This document shows, piece after piece, positions 1 through 7,106 of a stretch of DNA of 10,336 nucleotides. The notes beneath the pieces are model-generated. The model ran no database searches. It saw only the letters and a list, made by a program, of their open reading frames with translations, and was not told where the DNA came from. This stretch comes from JANNAV01 sp031384695 (GTDB lineage Bacteria; Pseudomonadota; Alphaproteobacteria; Rhodobacterales; Rhodobacteraceae), in contig JANNAV010000022.1 of the NCBI GenBank assembly GCA_031384695.1, forward strand, positions 1 through 10,336. Reading direction: 5' to 3'. Within the stretch, counting starts at the first letter, position 1, and every line of letters begins with the position of its first letter. Position numbers and translations under genes: made by a program.

Positions 1-1
1 A

Positions 2-223
2 GCCGCCAAGATCATCGCGAAAGCGAACTGATGCGACAATTCTGCCGTTGAAAGGTTCTTCAAATCACTGAAGGCCGAACTGATCTGGCGACGGCACTGG
101 CAAACCCGCCGCGAGGTCGAGATCGCCCACTTTCAATACATCAACGACGCTTATAGCCCACGCCGCCGACAATCAGCCCTAGGCTGGAAAAGCCCCGTGG
201 CTTTCGGAGGGAAGGCCGCTTAA
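2..223 (+). pseudogene. IS3-family transposase (OrfB) 3' remnant, broken by an in-frame stop
   Basis: Reading codons from base 2 to the TAA at 221-223 gives the C-terminal end of an IS3-type DDE transposase. It includes NSAVERFFKSLKAEL, whose Glu (codon 50-52) matches the last catalytic residue of the DDE triad, and the typical ending YINDAYSPRRRQSALGWKSP. A TGA at 29-31 lies in the same frame, where intact relatives have the Cys of the conserved CYDN/CWDN segment, so the gene is not translatable as one piece. The 5' part lies outside the window. Without the flanking sequence it cannot be said whether the rest of the element is intact or whether this is an isolated scar. The 187 bp from here to the kinase stop hold no gene and no clear terminator; the element's terminal repeat probably lies there but could not be defined. 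The IS3 family call is firm; the subgroup is unknown. Confidence 0.85.
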
Positions 224-410
224 CATCAGCACCTGACCAGACCGGACCTTCGATAAGTCCACTCAAAGTGCAGTAACAAATACGTCAGCTCACGTGTCTG
301 CGGTGGCCTGCCACACAAAAGAATTTGCGGCGTCATCCGTTGACGGCCAGCGCATGTTATCTCGCGCACAAACCTCAGGCACCGCAAGCCCGATTTACGC
401 GTTGCGTCGG

Positions 411-1865
411 TCAGCCCGGCGTGGAACGCCAAAGCGCACGTGCGCTGGCCACGGTTTTCAGGTATTTGGCAAAACCACGCTCGAAATGATCAGCCATGTC
501 GCGGCGTGGCTGAATTACACCTTCGGGACGGGTCCATGCTTCGTGATCATAGGCGAGGCCCGCCGCATCCATGGCCGCCAACGCGGCACCCCTTGCGCCG
601 ACTTCGGGCTTGCGGGCGATCAGCAGGGGGCGTTGCAGAACGTCGGCGACCATCTGGCTCCAGACTTGGGAATTGGACCCGCCGCCACAGACAGACACGG
701 TGCCGGTCAAACCCGCAGCTTCAAGACAGTGGCGGGTCGCATAGGCAACCGATTCGCAGACGGCCATCACCAGATCAGCCTTGGTTGTGGCCGTGCTAAG
801 ACCCGACAACTGACCCCGCGCCGCAACATCAACAAAGGGTGCGCGTTCGCCCGTGGCCGAGAAATACGGCAGCGCCGTGACGCCGTTCGCACCGGGGCGG
901 CTTTGCGCCAAAAGGCCATCGACCTGATCATGTGTGGCACCGATCAGGTCCAGCACCCAGTCCAGCGTGGCAGTGCCGACTGTTGCCGGCAATGACCGCA
1001 CCCACAAGCCAACTTGCGGCATGCACAGCGTCATGCCAACGGGGTCTTGCGTGCGGTCGATGCGATCTGTCAGCACTTCGCAGGCTAGGGTGGTGCCGAT
1101 GATTACAAGGCCGTCGCCGACCTGCGTGACACCGGCCCCCATTGGGCAGGCGACAAGATCAAACGGCCCGGCATGCACCGGAATGCCGGCAGGCAGGCCG
1201 GTAAGCGCCGCACCCGCAGCATTAAGCGGGAACGCCTGGCCGGGCGCGGCCATCACCGGGGCCAGCAGGGGACGCAAGCTTTCAAGGCCCAGAAGGCGCA
1301 GGATTTCGGGATCATAATCGCGCGCGGCAATGTCGAGAAACGGCAACGAGGCATCTGACGCATCGGTGACACGGGCCCCTGTCAAGCGTTGCAAAATGCC
1401 ATCCTTCAGATAGCTGGCAGTATGTGCGGCGGCCAGCTTTTCTGGTTCTGACGCCCGCATGGCTGCCAACAGGGGCGCGTGGCTGCCCGGAAAGATGGCG
1501 TTTGCGTTGCGGCGAAACACGGCCTTGAACACTCCGCTGTCGATCCAGTCCTGCAGGTAGGGATTGCCCCGGTCATCCAGCCACGACACCGCGCGCCCCA
1601 CACCGCGCCCTTCGGCATCCAGCAGCCACAACCCATCGCTTTGCCCGGTGATACCGATGGCATCGGGGGTTGCATCGCGGCCTGCGCAAACTTCGTGCAC
1701 CACATCGCTGACTGCGGTGACGATTTCTTCGAAATCCTGTTCGATACGGCCAGCGCCATAGGCCTGCGGCGAACTGCGACGGGATGCGACAGCGATGATA
1801 TCGCCACTGCGATCAAACAGGGCGGCCTTGACCATCGAGGTGCCCAGATCGATGCCGACGATCAT
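411..1865 (-). CDS. FGGY-family carbohydrate kinase (EryA/xylulokinase-like)
   Basis: This 484-residue cytoplasmic kinase probably phosphorylates a sugar or polyol with ATP as the first catabolic step. The N-terminal actin-like ATPase fold opens with IDLGTSMVKAALFD (5-18). GITGQSDGLWLLD (71-83) and SWLDDRG (94-100) resemble erythritol-kinase-type members more than classic xylulokinase. AGPFD (232-236) supplies the likely catalytic Asp236, GTTLACEV (257-264) the phosphate loop, and CGGGSNSQVWSQMVADVLQRP (393-413) matches the second FGGY signature. Length is normal for the family. The ATG is preceded by GGGGAG (plus-strand 1874-1879) at 8 nt spacing. It follows the SorC regulator on the same strand with a 95-bp gap, so the two are likely cotranscribed. 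The family call is firm. Substrate cannot be told from sequence; erythritol, another tetritol, a pentitol or a ketose are all possible. Confidence 0.93.
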   Translation of the reverse strand: MIVGIDLGTSMVKAALFDRSGDIIAVASRRSSPQAYGAGRIEQDFEEIVTAVSDVVHEVCAGRDATPDAIGITGQSDGLWLLDAEGRGVGRAVSWLDDRGNPYLQDWIDSGVFKAVFRRNANAIFPGSHAPLLAAMRASEPEKLAAAHTASYLKDGILQRLTGARVTDASDASLPFLDIAARDYDPEILRLLGLESLRPLLAPVMAAPGQAFPLNAAGAALTGLPAGIPVHAGPFDLVACPMGAGVTQVGDGLVIIGTTLACEVLTDRIDRTQDPVGMTLCMPQVGLWVRSLPATVGTATLDWVLDLIGATHDQVDGLLAQSRPGANGVTALPYFSATGERAPFVDVAARGQLSGLSTATTKADLVMAVCESVAYATRHCLEAAGLTGTVSVCGGGSNSQVWSQMVADVLQRPLLIARKPEVGARGAALAAMDAAGLAYDHEAWTRPEGVIQPRRDMADHFERGFAKYLKTVASARALWRSTPG

Positions 1866-1919
1866 TCGTAATTCTCCCCGCGCGGAAAGGCCTGCGTGCT
1901 GACGCCACAGCTTTTGCTT

Positions 1920-1952
1920 TGCATGGATTGAACCACATGGTCACACCATGCA
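1920..1952. repeat. Clustered CATGG dyads between regulator and kinase genes
   Basis: A perfect inverted repeat CATGGT-CAC-ACCATG occupies 1936-1950 (6-bp arms, 3-nt spacer). A further TGCATGG at 1920-1926 pairs with TGCATGG read on the other strand at 1946-1952. The cluster starts 8 bp beyond the regulator stop and lies about 55-85 bp upstream of the kinase start. There is no T-run on either strand, so it does not look like an intrinsic terminator. It could be an operator, an mRNA stem that sets relative expression of the two genes, or chance. Confidence 0.35.
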
Positions 1953-1960
1953 CAAGTTGA

Positions 1961-2920
1961 TCAATTCAGTTGGGTCGCATCTGACAGAAGTGCCACAGCA
2001 ATGCTTTCGTTGGTGATCAGATGTGTTGCATACCCGCCACGCAAGCAGGCGCGGATGGCATCACGCTTGTTGTCGCCGCCTGCCAGCATCAGCCGGTCGG
2101 GAATATGTTTCAGATCAGCCAACGAGATGCCGATCGGATTGATGGTGGGTGGCAGGGCCACGGGCCTTCCTTCGGCGTCGATCCAGCGACAGATGATGTC
2201 GGCCACGGCACCCTGACGGCGCAGAAAATCACGTTCTGTCGCATTTACATAGCCCAGCCGCAGCATGGTTGAATCGTCATCGAGCGTACCAGTGCCGAAG
2301 ACAACGAAGGCCGCGCGGCGGGCCATATCAAGGGCTTCTGCCAGACCGGGATCGCTGATCAGGCCGGCTGCGGTTTCGGCATTGCGCACATAGACCGGCG
2401 CATAAAGCACGCGTGCGGGCGCGTCAAAGAACTGGCTGACAAGTTCTGCCACTTCGTAGGGGTTGGTGCCACGGTCCGCGTTGTGCAGACCGCCATTCAA
2501 TGCAACCACGCGCATGCCGGGGGTCGAAACCTCGCCCTGCAGTGCATCGGCCATGGATCTTAGCGTGCGCCCCCAGCTGACGGCAATTACGGAATCACGA
2601 CGCGCCATTTCCTGCAGGGTTTCGGCGGCAACCTGCCCCATCCAGCGGCGCAGCATGGCGTCATCTTCGGCATCCGGAACGATACGGACTTTTTTCAGAC
2701 CAAAGCGGATTTCAAGGTCGCGCTCGACCTCAAAGATTTCGGATGACACGCCCAGCGAAATACTGACCAGCCCGCTGTGCCGTGCGCGTTGTAGCAGGCG
2801 AATCACGGTGCTGCGGCTGATCCCCAGCTTTTCGGCAATCTGGCTCTGTGTCAGTTCCTCGGCAAAGTACAGCCATGCGGCGCGGGCCATGTCCGTGGCC
2901 TTCTTGTCTAGATCCGCCAT
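1961..2920 (-). CDS. SorC/DeoR-family sugar-binding transcriptional regulator
   Basis: This is a 319-residue DNA-binding regulator whose effector is usually a phosphorylated sugar. The N-terminal helix-turn-helix spans about residues 23-52 (LTQSQIAEKLGISRSTVIRL, then LLQRARHSGLV). The rest is the SorC effector-binding domain: VSWGRTL (114-120), LNGGLHN (141-147), GAVADIICRWIDAEGRPV (237-254) and the conserved end GGDNKRDAIRACLRGGYA (281-298). The ATG at 2920 was chosen because the family starts close before the first helix; an in-frame TTG at 2944 would add eight residues, and neither has a strong ribosome site. EryD, the erythritol repressor, is of this family. Its position upstream of the kinase, divergent from the E1 operon, suggests that it controls both units and itself. 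Whether it represses or activates cannot be read from the sequence. Confidence 0.92.
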   Translation of the reverse strand: MADLDKKATDMARAAWLYFAEELTQSQIAEKLGISRSTVIRLLQRARHSGLVSISLGVSSEIFEVERDLEIRFGLKKVRIVPDAEDDAMLRRWMGQVAAETLQEMARRDSVIAVSWGRTLRSMADALQGEVSTPGMRVVALNGGLHNADRGTNPYEVAELVSQFFDAPARVLYAPVYVRNAETAAGLISDPGLAEALDMARRAAFVVFGTGTLDDDSTMLRLGYVNATERDFLRRQGAVADIICRWIDAEGRPVALPPTINPIGISLADLKHIPDRLMLAGGDNKRDAIRACLRGGYATHLITNESIAVALLSDATQLN

Positions 2921-3058
2921 ATGCACCGCTCTCGTATGTTCCAAGGGTCAACCGGAATAGAATATGTCGGATATCACGGCGTTGGTCCAGTATCTGACGC
3001 AAGGTGCGGATGATGAATTCGGTACCTACACACGGGCCTGCAGTTTGTATTTGGTGCT

Positions 3059-3083
3059 GCCGGGCCACTGTGGCGAACCCGGC
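3059..3083. promoter_or_regulatory. Inverted repeat upstream of the E1 operon promoter
   Basis: GCCGGG at 3059-3064 pairs with CCCGGC at 3078-3083, and inside it GCCAC-T-GTGGC (3064-3074) is a second perfect dyad sharing one base with the first. The site ends just upstream of the candidate -35 at 3084. An activator or second repressor site is possible; as RNA it could form a stem, but only a transcript starting further upstream would contain it. No T-run follows, so a terminator is unlikely. Confidence 0.3.
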
Positions 3084-3110
3084 TTGTCACGAAGCATTCG
3101 TGCTGATACT
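3084..3110 (+). promoter_or_regulatory. Candidate sigma-70-type promoter of the E1-lipoyl-dehydrogenase-aldolase operon
   Basis: TTGTCA at 3084-3089 matches five of six -35 consensus bases. GATACT at 3105-3110 matches four of six -10 bases, at a short 15-bp spacing. This predicts a transcript starting near 3117 and a leader of about 40 nt before the E1 alpha start. The region also serves the divergent regulator gene, for which I found no convincing promoter hexamers. Confidence 0.45.
3088..3102. promoter_or_regulatory. Candidate SorC-regulator operator (perfect 6-3-6 palindrome)
   Basis: CACGAA-GCA-TTCGTG is a perfect inverted repeat with 6-bp arms and a 3-bp centre. It lies almost wholly within the spacer between the candidate -35 (3084-3089) and -10 (3105-3110) elements, overlapping the -35 by two bases. 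A bound repressor there would block polymerase. The nearest regulator gene is the divergent SorC member, which makes it the obvious candidate ligand. That assignment is inference from position only. Confidence 0.5.
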
Positions 3111-3154
3111 AAAGAGCACAATGTGAACAAATGATGCAAGCAGGATTATCCACT

Positions 3155-4159
3155 ATGGATTCAGGCTGGACTCTTCCCAAAGAAACCTTGCTGGAGATGC
3201 AGCGGCGGATGTTGCGTATCAGGCTGTTTGATGAACGCGCATCGAAGATGGTAAAGCGCGGCTACATCCCCGGCACCGTGCACACCAGCATCGGACAAGA
3301 GGCGCAGGTTGTTGGCGCCTGCATGGCGCTGGTGGCGGGGGACAAGATCACCGGCAACCATCGCAGCCACGGCCACCCCATCGGCATGGGGTCGCCGCTG
3401 GGGCCGCTGATGGCGGAACTGATGGGCAAGGCCACGGGTGTGTGCAAGGGCAAGGGCGGTTCGCTGCATCTGGCCGATTATGCGGTTGGCAGTCTGGGCG
3501 AATCCGGTATTACGGCGTCGTCAATCCCGATTGCCATGGGCGCGGGCCTGTCGGCCAAGGTGCTGGGCGAGGATCGCATTGCCATGGCGTTCTTTGGTGA
3601 CGGCGCGGCAAATCAGGGTGTGTTGTACGAATCCATGAATATGGCATCGGCCTGGAAGTTACCGGTAATTTTTCTGTGCGAAAACAACCATTATGCGCTG
3701 TCGACGCCATCCCACACCGTGACTGGCGGGCGCATCAGTGACCGTGGTCATGGGTTTGGTATGCCCGGCATCCGGGTGGAAAACGGGCAGGATCTGATTG
3801 CGGTTTATGACGCGGTTGCCACCGCCGCTGCCCGTGCGCGCAGTGGTGAAGGCCCCAGCCTGATCGAAGTTATGACCTACCGCTTCCGCGAACATTCCGA
3901 AGGGTTGCGCATCAACGTTGATTACCGCGATGCCGCAGAAAAGGAATACTGGACCTCACGCGACCCCATCGCGCTGTTCCGCGCGGCCCTGATCGAACGC
4001 GGGTTCGCCACCGAAGACGACATGCTGGCGATGGAAGCGCAGATCGCGGCCGATGTGGACGCGTGCGAGAAATTTGCGATGGAAAGCCCCGATCCGGCCC
4101 CGGAAGTGGCGTTTCAGGACCTGTATTCCGAAGCCTATACGCTGGAGGGCGTGCTGTGA
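3155..4159 (+). CDS. Thiamine-diphosphate E1 alpha subunit (acetoin/2-oxoacid dehydrogenase type)
   Basis: This 334-residue alpha subunit of a heterotetrameric E1 would cleave a 2-oxoacid or alpha-hydroxyketone and transfer the acyl unit to a lipoyl domain. The thiamine-diphosphate/Mg motif runs from GDGAANQG (148-155) to ENNHY (176-180). HTSIGQEAQ (43-51) and NHRSHGHPIGMG (68-79) match the family, and REHSEG (245-250) takes the place of the usual GHS segment near the active-site loop. The length and ALSTPSHT segment fit the AcoA-like short branch rather than long pyruvate dehydrogenase alpha chains. The start at 3155 has AGGA (3142-3145) 9 nt upstream; ATGs at 3131/3134 would add seven or eight residues with weaker spacing. 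The stop overlaps the beta-subunit start. Fold and cofactor are firm. Substrate is unknown, and the operon argues against housekeeping pyruvate dehydrogenase. Confidence 0.9.
   Translation: MDSGWTLPKETLLEMQRRMLRIRLFDERASKMVKRGYIPGTVHTSIGQEAQVVGACMALVAGDKITGNHRSHGHPIGMGSPLGPLMAELMGKATGVCKGKGGSLHLADYAVGSLGESGITASSIPIAMGAGLSAKVLGEDRIAMAFFGDGAANQGVLYESMNMASAWKLPVIFLCENNHYALSTPSHTVTGGRISDRGHGFGMPGIRVENGQDLIAVYDAVATAAARARSGEGPSLIEVMTYRFREHSEGLRINVDYRDAAEKEYWTSRDPIALFRAALIERGFATEDDMLAMEAQIAADVDACEKFAMESPDPAPEVAFQDLYSEAYTLEGVL
4144..4149 (+). promoter_or_regulatory. Ribosome binding site that favours a GTG start for E1 beta
   Basis: GGAGGG lies inside the end of the alpha gene, 6 nt before GTG at 4156. 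It lies 15 nt before the alternative ATG at 4165. The spacing favours the GTG, which overlaps the alpha stop as GTGA and implies translational coupling of the two subunits. Confidence 0.6.
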
Positions 4160-5181
4160 CCGTGATGACCTATATCGGTGCCATCGGCGCCGCCCAGCAA
4201 GAGGCGATGGCCGCCGACAGCCGCGTTGTCATCATCGGCGAAGATGTCGAGGCCAACGTCTACGGCACCACCGGCGGCAGCAAGACTCGCGCCGAACAGG
4301 GCGATTTCGTGCAGCAGTTCGGGCGCAACCGCATTCGCAACACCCCGATTTCGGAAGAGGCGATCGTGGGTGCTGCCATCGGCGCCGCGATGACTGGCCT
4401 GCGCCCGATTGTCGATCTTTCCTATTCATCGTTCATGTATATGGCGATGGACCAGTTCGTTAATCAGGCTGCGAAGAACCGCTACATGTTCGGCGGCCAA
4501 AGCTCGATCCCGGTCGTGTTCCGGTCGGCGATGTTTTACGGATTGAACACCGGCGCGCACCATTCTGACCGGCCCTATCCGATGTTCATGGGGGTGCCGG
4601 GGCTGAAGATCATGGCCCCCGCATCGGCAAGCGATGCCAAGGGTCTGCTGCGCACAGCCATCGACAGTGACGATCCTGTTTTGTCGTTTGAGGCGGTGTT
4701 GTTGTGGGGCAGCAAGGAAGAGGTTCAGGACGGCGAGTTTCGCATTCCCTTTGGTGTGGCCCGTGTGCGCCGCGAAGGCGCGGATGTGACGCTGGTGGCC
4801 ATTTCCGGCTGCGTGCCGATGGCCATGAAAGCGGCCGAAGAGATGGAGGCACGCGGCGTGTCGGTTGAGGTGATCGACCCGCGTACGTTGGTGCCGCTTG
4901 ATACGCAGGCCATTGTGCGGTCAGTCATGAAGACGGGCCGGTTGGTTATCGTGGAACCGGCGCACAAGATGTGCGGTGCGGCGGCAGAAATTTCTGCCGT
5001 GGTGGTGGAGGAGGCGTTCCACGCCTTGCGCGCGCCGATCAAGCGGGTGGCGACCGCCAATATGCAGATCCCGTTCAGCCCGGCGCTTGAGGCACAGCTT
5101 TATCCCACCAAGGAAAAGATTGTGACAGCAATCGAGGTCGTTTGCGCCGATCAGCTTAATTCCGTGCGGAGGACTGTGTGA
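4156..5181 (+). CDS. Thiamine-diphosphate E1 beta subunit (acetoin/2-oxoacid dehydrogenase type)
   Basis: This 341-residue partner of the alpha subunit completes the E1 active site. Seen in the protein: IGEDVE (28-33), TPISEEAIVG (63-72) with the conserved thiamine-activating Glu67, GAHHSDRP (133-140) with the active-site His136 of the family's QHS segment, GLKIMAP (149-155), and the C-terminal transketolase domain with VIDPRTLVPLD (239-249) and VEPAHKMCG (266-274). The chosen GTG overlaps the alpha stop; ATG at 4165 would remove three residues. An in-frame reading upstream to 4063 lies inside the alpha gene and is not a sensible start. The stop TGA shares its A with the ATG of the lipoyl gene, so the three genes are strictly coupled and probably made in fixed ratio. 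Family call is firm; substrate unknown. Confidence 0.92.
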   Translation: MTVMTYIGAIGAAQQEAMAADSRVVIIGEDVEANVYGTTGGSKTRAEQGDFVQQFGRNRIRNTPISEEAIVGAAIGAAMTGLRPIVDLSYSSFMYMAMDQFVNQAAKNRYMFGGQSSIPVVFRSAMFYGLNTGAHHSDRPYPMFMGVPGLKIMAPASASDAKGLLRTAIDSDDPVLSFEAVLLWGSKEEVQDGEFRIPFGVARVRREGADVTLVAISGCVPMAMKAAEEMEARGVSVEVIDPRTLVPLDTQAIVRSVMKTGRLVIVEPAHKMCGAAAEISAVVVEEAFHALRAPIKRVATANMQIPFSPALEAQLYPTKEKIVTAIEVVCADQLNSVRRTV

Positions 5182-5417
5182 TGCGTGTCGAAGTTCGTCT
5201 GCCGCAATGGGGCATGGGGATGAGCGAAGGCATCATCACCCAATGGTTCAAAAAGGTGGGCGATGCGGTCACCGAGGACGAGCCGCTGGCCGAGATTGAA
5301 TCGGAAAAGGCGGCACAGGAACTGGAATCTCCGGCAACCGGCGTTCTGGTCGAAATTCTGGCCGAACCCGGTGAGGCCATCGCCGTGCGCACCGTGATTG
5401 CGATCATTGAGACCTGA
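5181..5417 (+). CDS. Free-standing lipoyl-domain protein (E2-type carrier without acyltransferase)
   Basis: This 78-residue protein is a single biotinyl/lipoyl domain and nothing else. RLPQWGMGMSEGIITQWFKK (6-25) is the typical first half, and IESEKAAQELESP (39-51) places the lipoylated Lys43 at the hairpin turn. TGVLVEILAEPGE (53-65) is the matching second half. It is a lipoyl rather than biotin site because the Lys sits in a S-E-K-A setting instead of M-K-M. There is no linker, no E3-binding domain and no acyltransferase domain, which a normal E2 of roughly 370-450 residues would carry. GGAGG (5168-5172) lies 8 nt before the ATG, which overlaps the beta stop by one base. It probably accepts the acyl group from the adjacent E1. 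The acyltransferase and dihydrolipoyl dehydrogenase must come from elsewhere, or the chemistry differs. Confidence 0.9.
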   Translation: MRVEVRLPQWGMGMSEGIITQWFKKVGDAVTEDEPLAEIESEKAAQELESPATGVLVEILAEPGEAIAVRTVIAIIET

Positions 5418-5436
5418 CTGCGAAAGGCCTGCCGCG

Positions 5437-7092
5437 ATGACCGCAACAACCGCCATTCCGAAATTCGACGGGATCTACGACCTTGTCGTGATCGGCGCGG
5501 GCATCAACGGCACCGGCATCGCCCGCGACGCCGCCGCGCGGGGCCTCCGCGTGGCGCTGGTGGAAAAGGAAGACATCGGCAGCGGCACCTCAAGTTGGTC
5601 TGGGCGGCTGATCCACGGTGGTCTGCGTTATCTGGAACAGGGCGATGTGGCGCTGGTGCGCGAATCTTTGCGTGAACGCGAAATCCTGTTTCGGCTGGCC
5701 CCGCATCTGGTGAAACCGGTGCCCCTGATGCTGCCGTTTTATGCGCATAACCGCCGGTCGAAATGGGCAGTGCGGGCAGGGATGGTGTTGTACGATATCC
5801 TGTCGTTCGACAAAAGCACGGTTATGCACCGCGTGCTGTCACGTGCGCAAACTATCGCGCGTTTTCCGGATATGGACCCCAATGGTTTGAAGGGCGCGGC
5901 GATCTTTATGGACGGGCAGGTGGTCTGGTCAGAACGATTGTGTGCCGAAGTGGCACTGCAGGCCGCTGCGGATGGGTGCCGTATCTTTACCCATGCGCGT
6001 GTGGACGGATTTGTGCAGGAAAGCGACGCCATTCGCGGCGTAACCTATGTGGACGAGTTGACGGGCGCGCGCCACCGGCTTGGCGCAAACGTGGTGATCA
6101 ACGCCGCCGGCCCCTGGGTGGATGCGGTGCTGAAACCGCATGCCCCGGCGGCGCAAAAGCGCCATATCGGCGGGGCCAAGGGCAGCCATCTGGTGCTGGA
6201 CCCGTTTCCGGGTGCGCCCAAGGACGTGGTCTATTACGAATCGCGCACCGACGGGCGGTTGGTCCTGATCATCCCCTGGGGGGACCGCTATATGATCGGC
6301 ACCACCGACAAGAAGTTCGACGAGGATCCCGACACCGCCGTCGCCGACGCGGCCGAGGTGGAATATCTTCTGGGCGAGGTTAACGCCCTGATCCCACGGG
6401 CAAACCTGACGCAGTCCGATATCCTGTACACCTATAGCGGTGTGCGCCCGTTGCCGTTTGTGCCGGCGCAATCGGAATGGAAGGTGCCGCGCAGCCATGT
6501 GATCCACGACCACGGCCCCGATTGCCGGGGCCTGTTGTCGATCATCGGTGGCAAGCTGACCACCTATCGCAGTCTGGCCGAAGAAACCGTGGATGATGTG
6601 TTCCGGCGGCTGGGCCGCAAGGTGCCGCCCTGCACCACGGCCAAGGCGCTTTTCCCCGGTGCGCGGGTGAATGACGCAGACGGGTACCGGGCCGAACTGG
6701 CGCAAAACACCGCAGCCAGCCGCATGACGGTAGACAGGTTGGTGGATATTTACGGTGCGCGTGCAGGTGATATTCTGGCGCTTTGCGGCGAGGATCCGCG
6801 CCTGCTTGAGGTGCTGGATACCGAAACCGGCGCAATTGGCGGCGAATTGGTGTTCACCTACCGCAACGAATTCTGCCGGACCCTGACCGATGCCTTGATC
6901 CGCCGGATCATGGTGGGGCTGAACGGCAATTGCGGACGCGATGCGCTGGCCCATGCCGCCAGCGTTCTGGCGGAACGCGAAGGCTGGGACGATGCCCGCA
7001 AGTCGCGCGAGATTGACGATTACCTGCAATACATTCGCCGCTTTGCGGTGCCCGGCACCCTGCCTGCCCACGTTTCGGATGCCCCCCTTTGA
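5437..7092 (+). CDS. GlpD-like FAD-dependent sugar/polyol-phosphate dehydrogenase
   Basis: This 551-residue flavoprotein is of the glycerol-3-phosphate dehydrogenase family, which oxidises a secondary alcohol of a polyol phosphate and passes electrons to quinone at the inner membrane. The N-terminal FAD fold is VVIGAGINGTGIARDAA (17-33), followed by EKEDIGSGTSS (43-53) and LIHGGLRYLE (58-67). SGVRPLP (334-340) and GGKLTTYR (371-378) are the family's conserved active-site segments. The C-terminal helical domain (about 400-540) is complete. The ATG at 5437 has AAAGG (5423-5427) 9 nt upstream; an in-frame TTG at 5398 lies inside the lipoyl gene. The usual RRT before the final helices reads RRI (489-491), and the segment before LIHGG is SWSGR. 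Glycerol-3-phosphate is possible, but an EryB-like role on the kinase product is equally consistent with context. Confidence 0.88.
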   Translation: MTATTAIPKFDGIYDLVVIGAGINGTGIARDAAARGLRVALVEKEDIGSGTSSWSGRLIHGGLRYLEQGDVALVRESLREREILFRLAPHLVKPVPLMLPFYAHNRRSKWAVRAGMVLYDILSFDKSTVMHRVLSRAQTIARFPDMDPNGLKGAAIFMDGQVVWSERLCAEVALQAAADGCRIFTHARVDGFVQESDAIRGVTYVDELTGARHRLGANVVINAAGPWVDAVLKPHAPAAQKRHIGGAKGSHLVLDPFPGAPKDVVYYESRTDGRLVLIIPWGDRYMIGTTDKKFDEDPDTAVADAAEVEYLLGEVNALIPRANLTQSDILYTYSGVRPLPFVPAQSEWKVPRSHVIHDHGPDCRGLLSIIGGKLTTYRSLAEETVDDVFRRLGRKVPPCTTAKALFPGARVNDADGYRAELAQNTAASRMTVDRLVDIYGARAGDILALCGEDPRLLEVLDTETGAIGGELVFTYRNEFCRTLTDALIRRIMVGLNGNCGRDALAHAASVLAEREGWDDARKSREIDDYLQYIRRFAVPGTLPAHVSDAPL

Positions 7093-7106
7093 TACCGGAG
7101 ACTGCC

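Noticed and set aside
300..320. GTGG/CCAC dyad beyond the kinase stop as its terminator
   Set aside because: The stem is only 4-5 bp and no T-run follows on the minus strand.
294..995. A 233-codon plus-strand reading opposite the kinase
   Set aside because: It is an antisense shadow of the kinase C-terminal half, with no ribosome site or recognisable domain.
4063..4155. Upstream extension of the E1 beta gene into the alpha gene
   Set aside because: The added residues have no E1 beta similarity and would overlap about 95 bp of the alpha gene; the GTG at 4156 has a well-placed ribosome site.
3155..5181. Naming the E1 genes pdhA/pdhB or acoA/acoB
   Set aside because: Sequence supports only the E1 family. 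The neighbours are not those of the pyruvate or acetoin operons, and no E2 or E3 is present in the window.
5181..5417. Biotin carrier domain instead of a lipoyl domain
   Set aside because: The modified Lys is in a S-E-K-A setting, not the M-K-M typical of biotin carriers, and the gene is coupled to E1 subunits with no carboxylase nearby.
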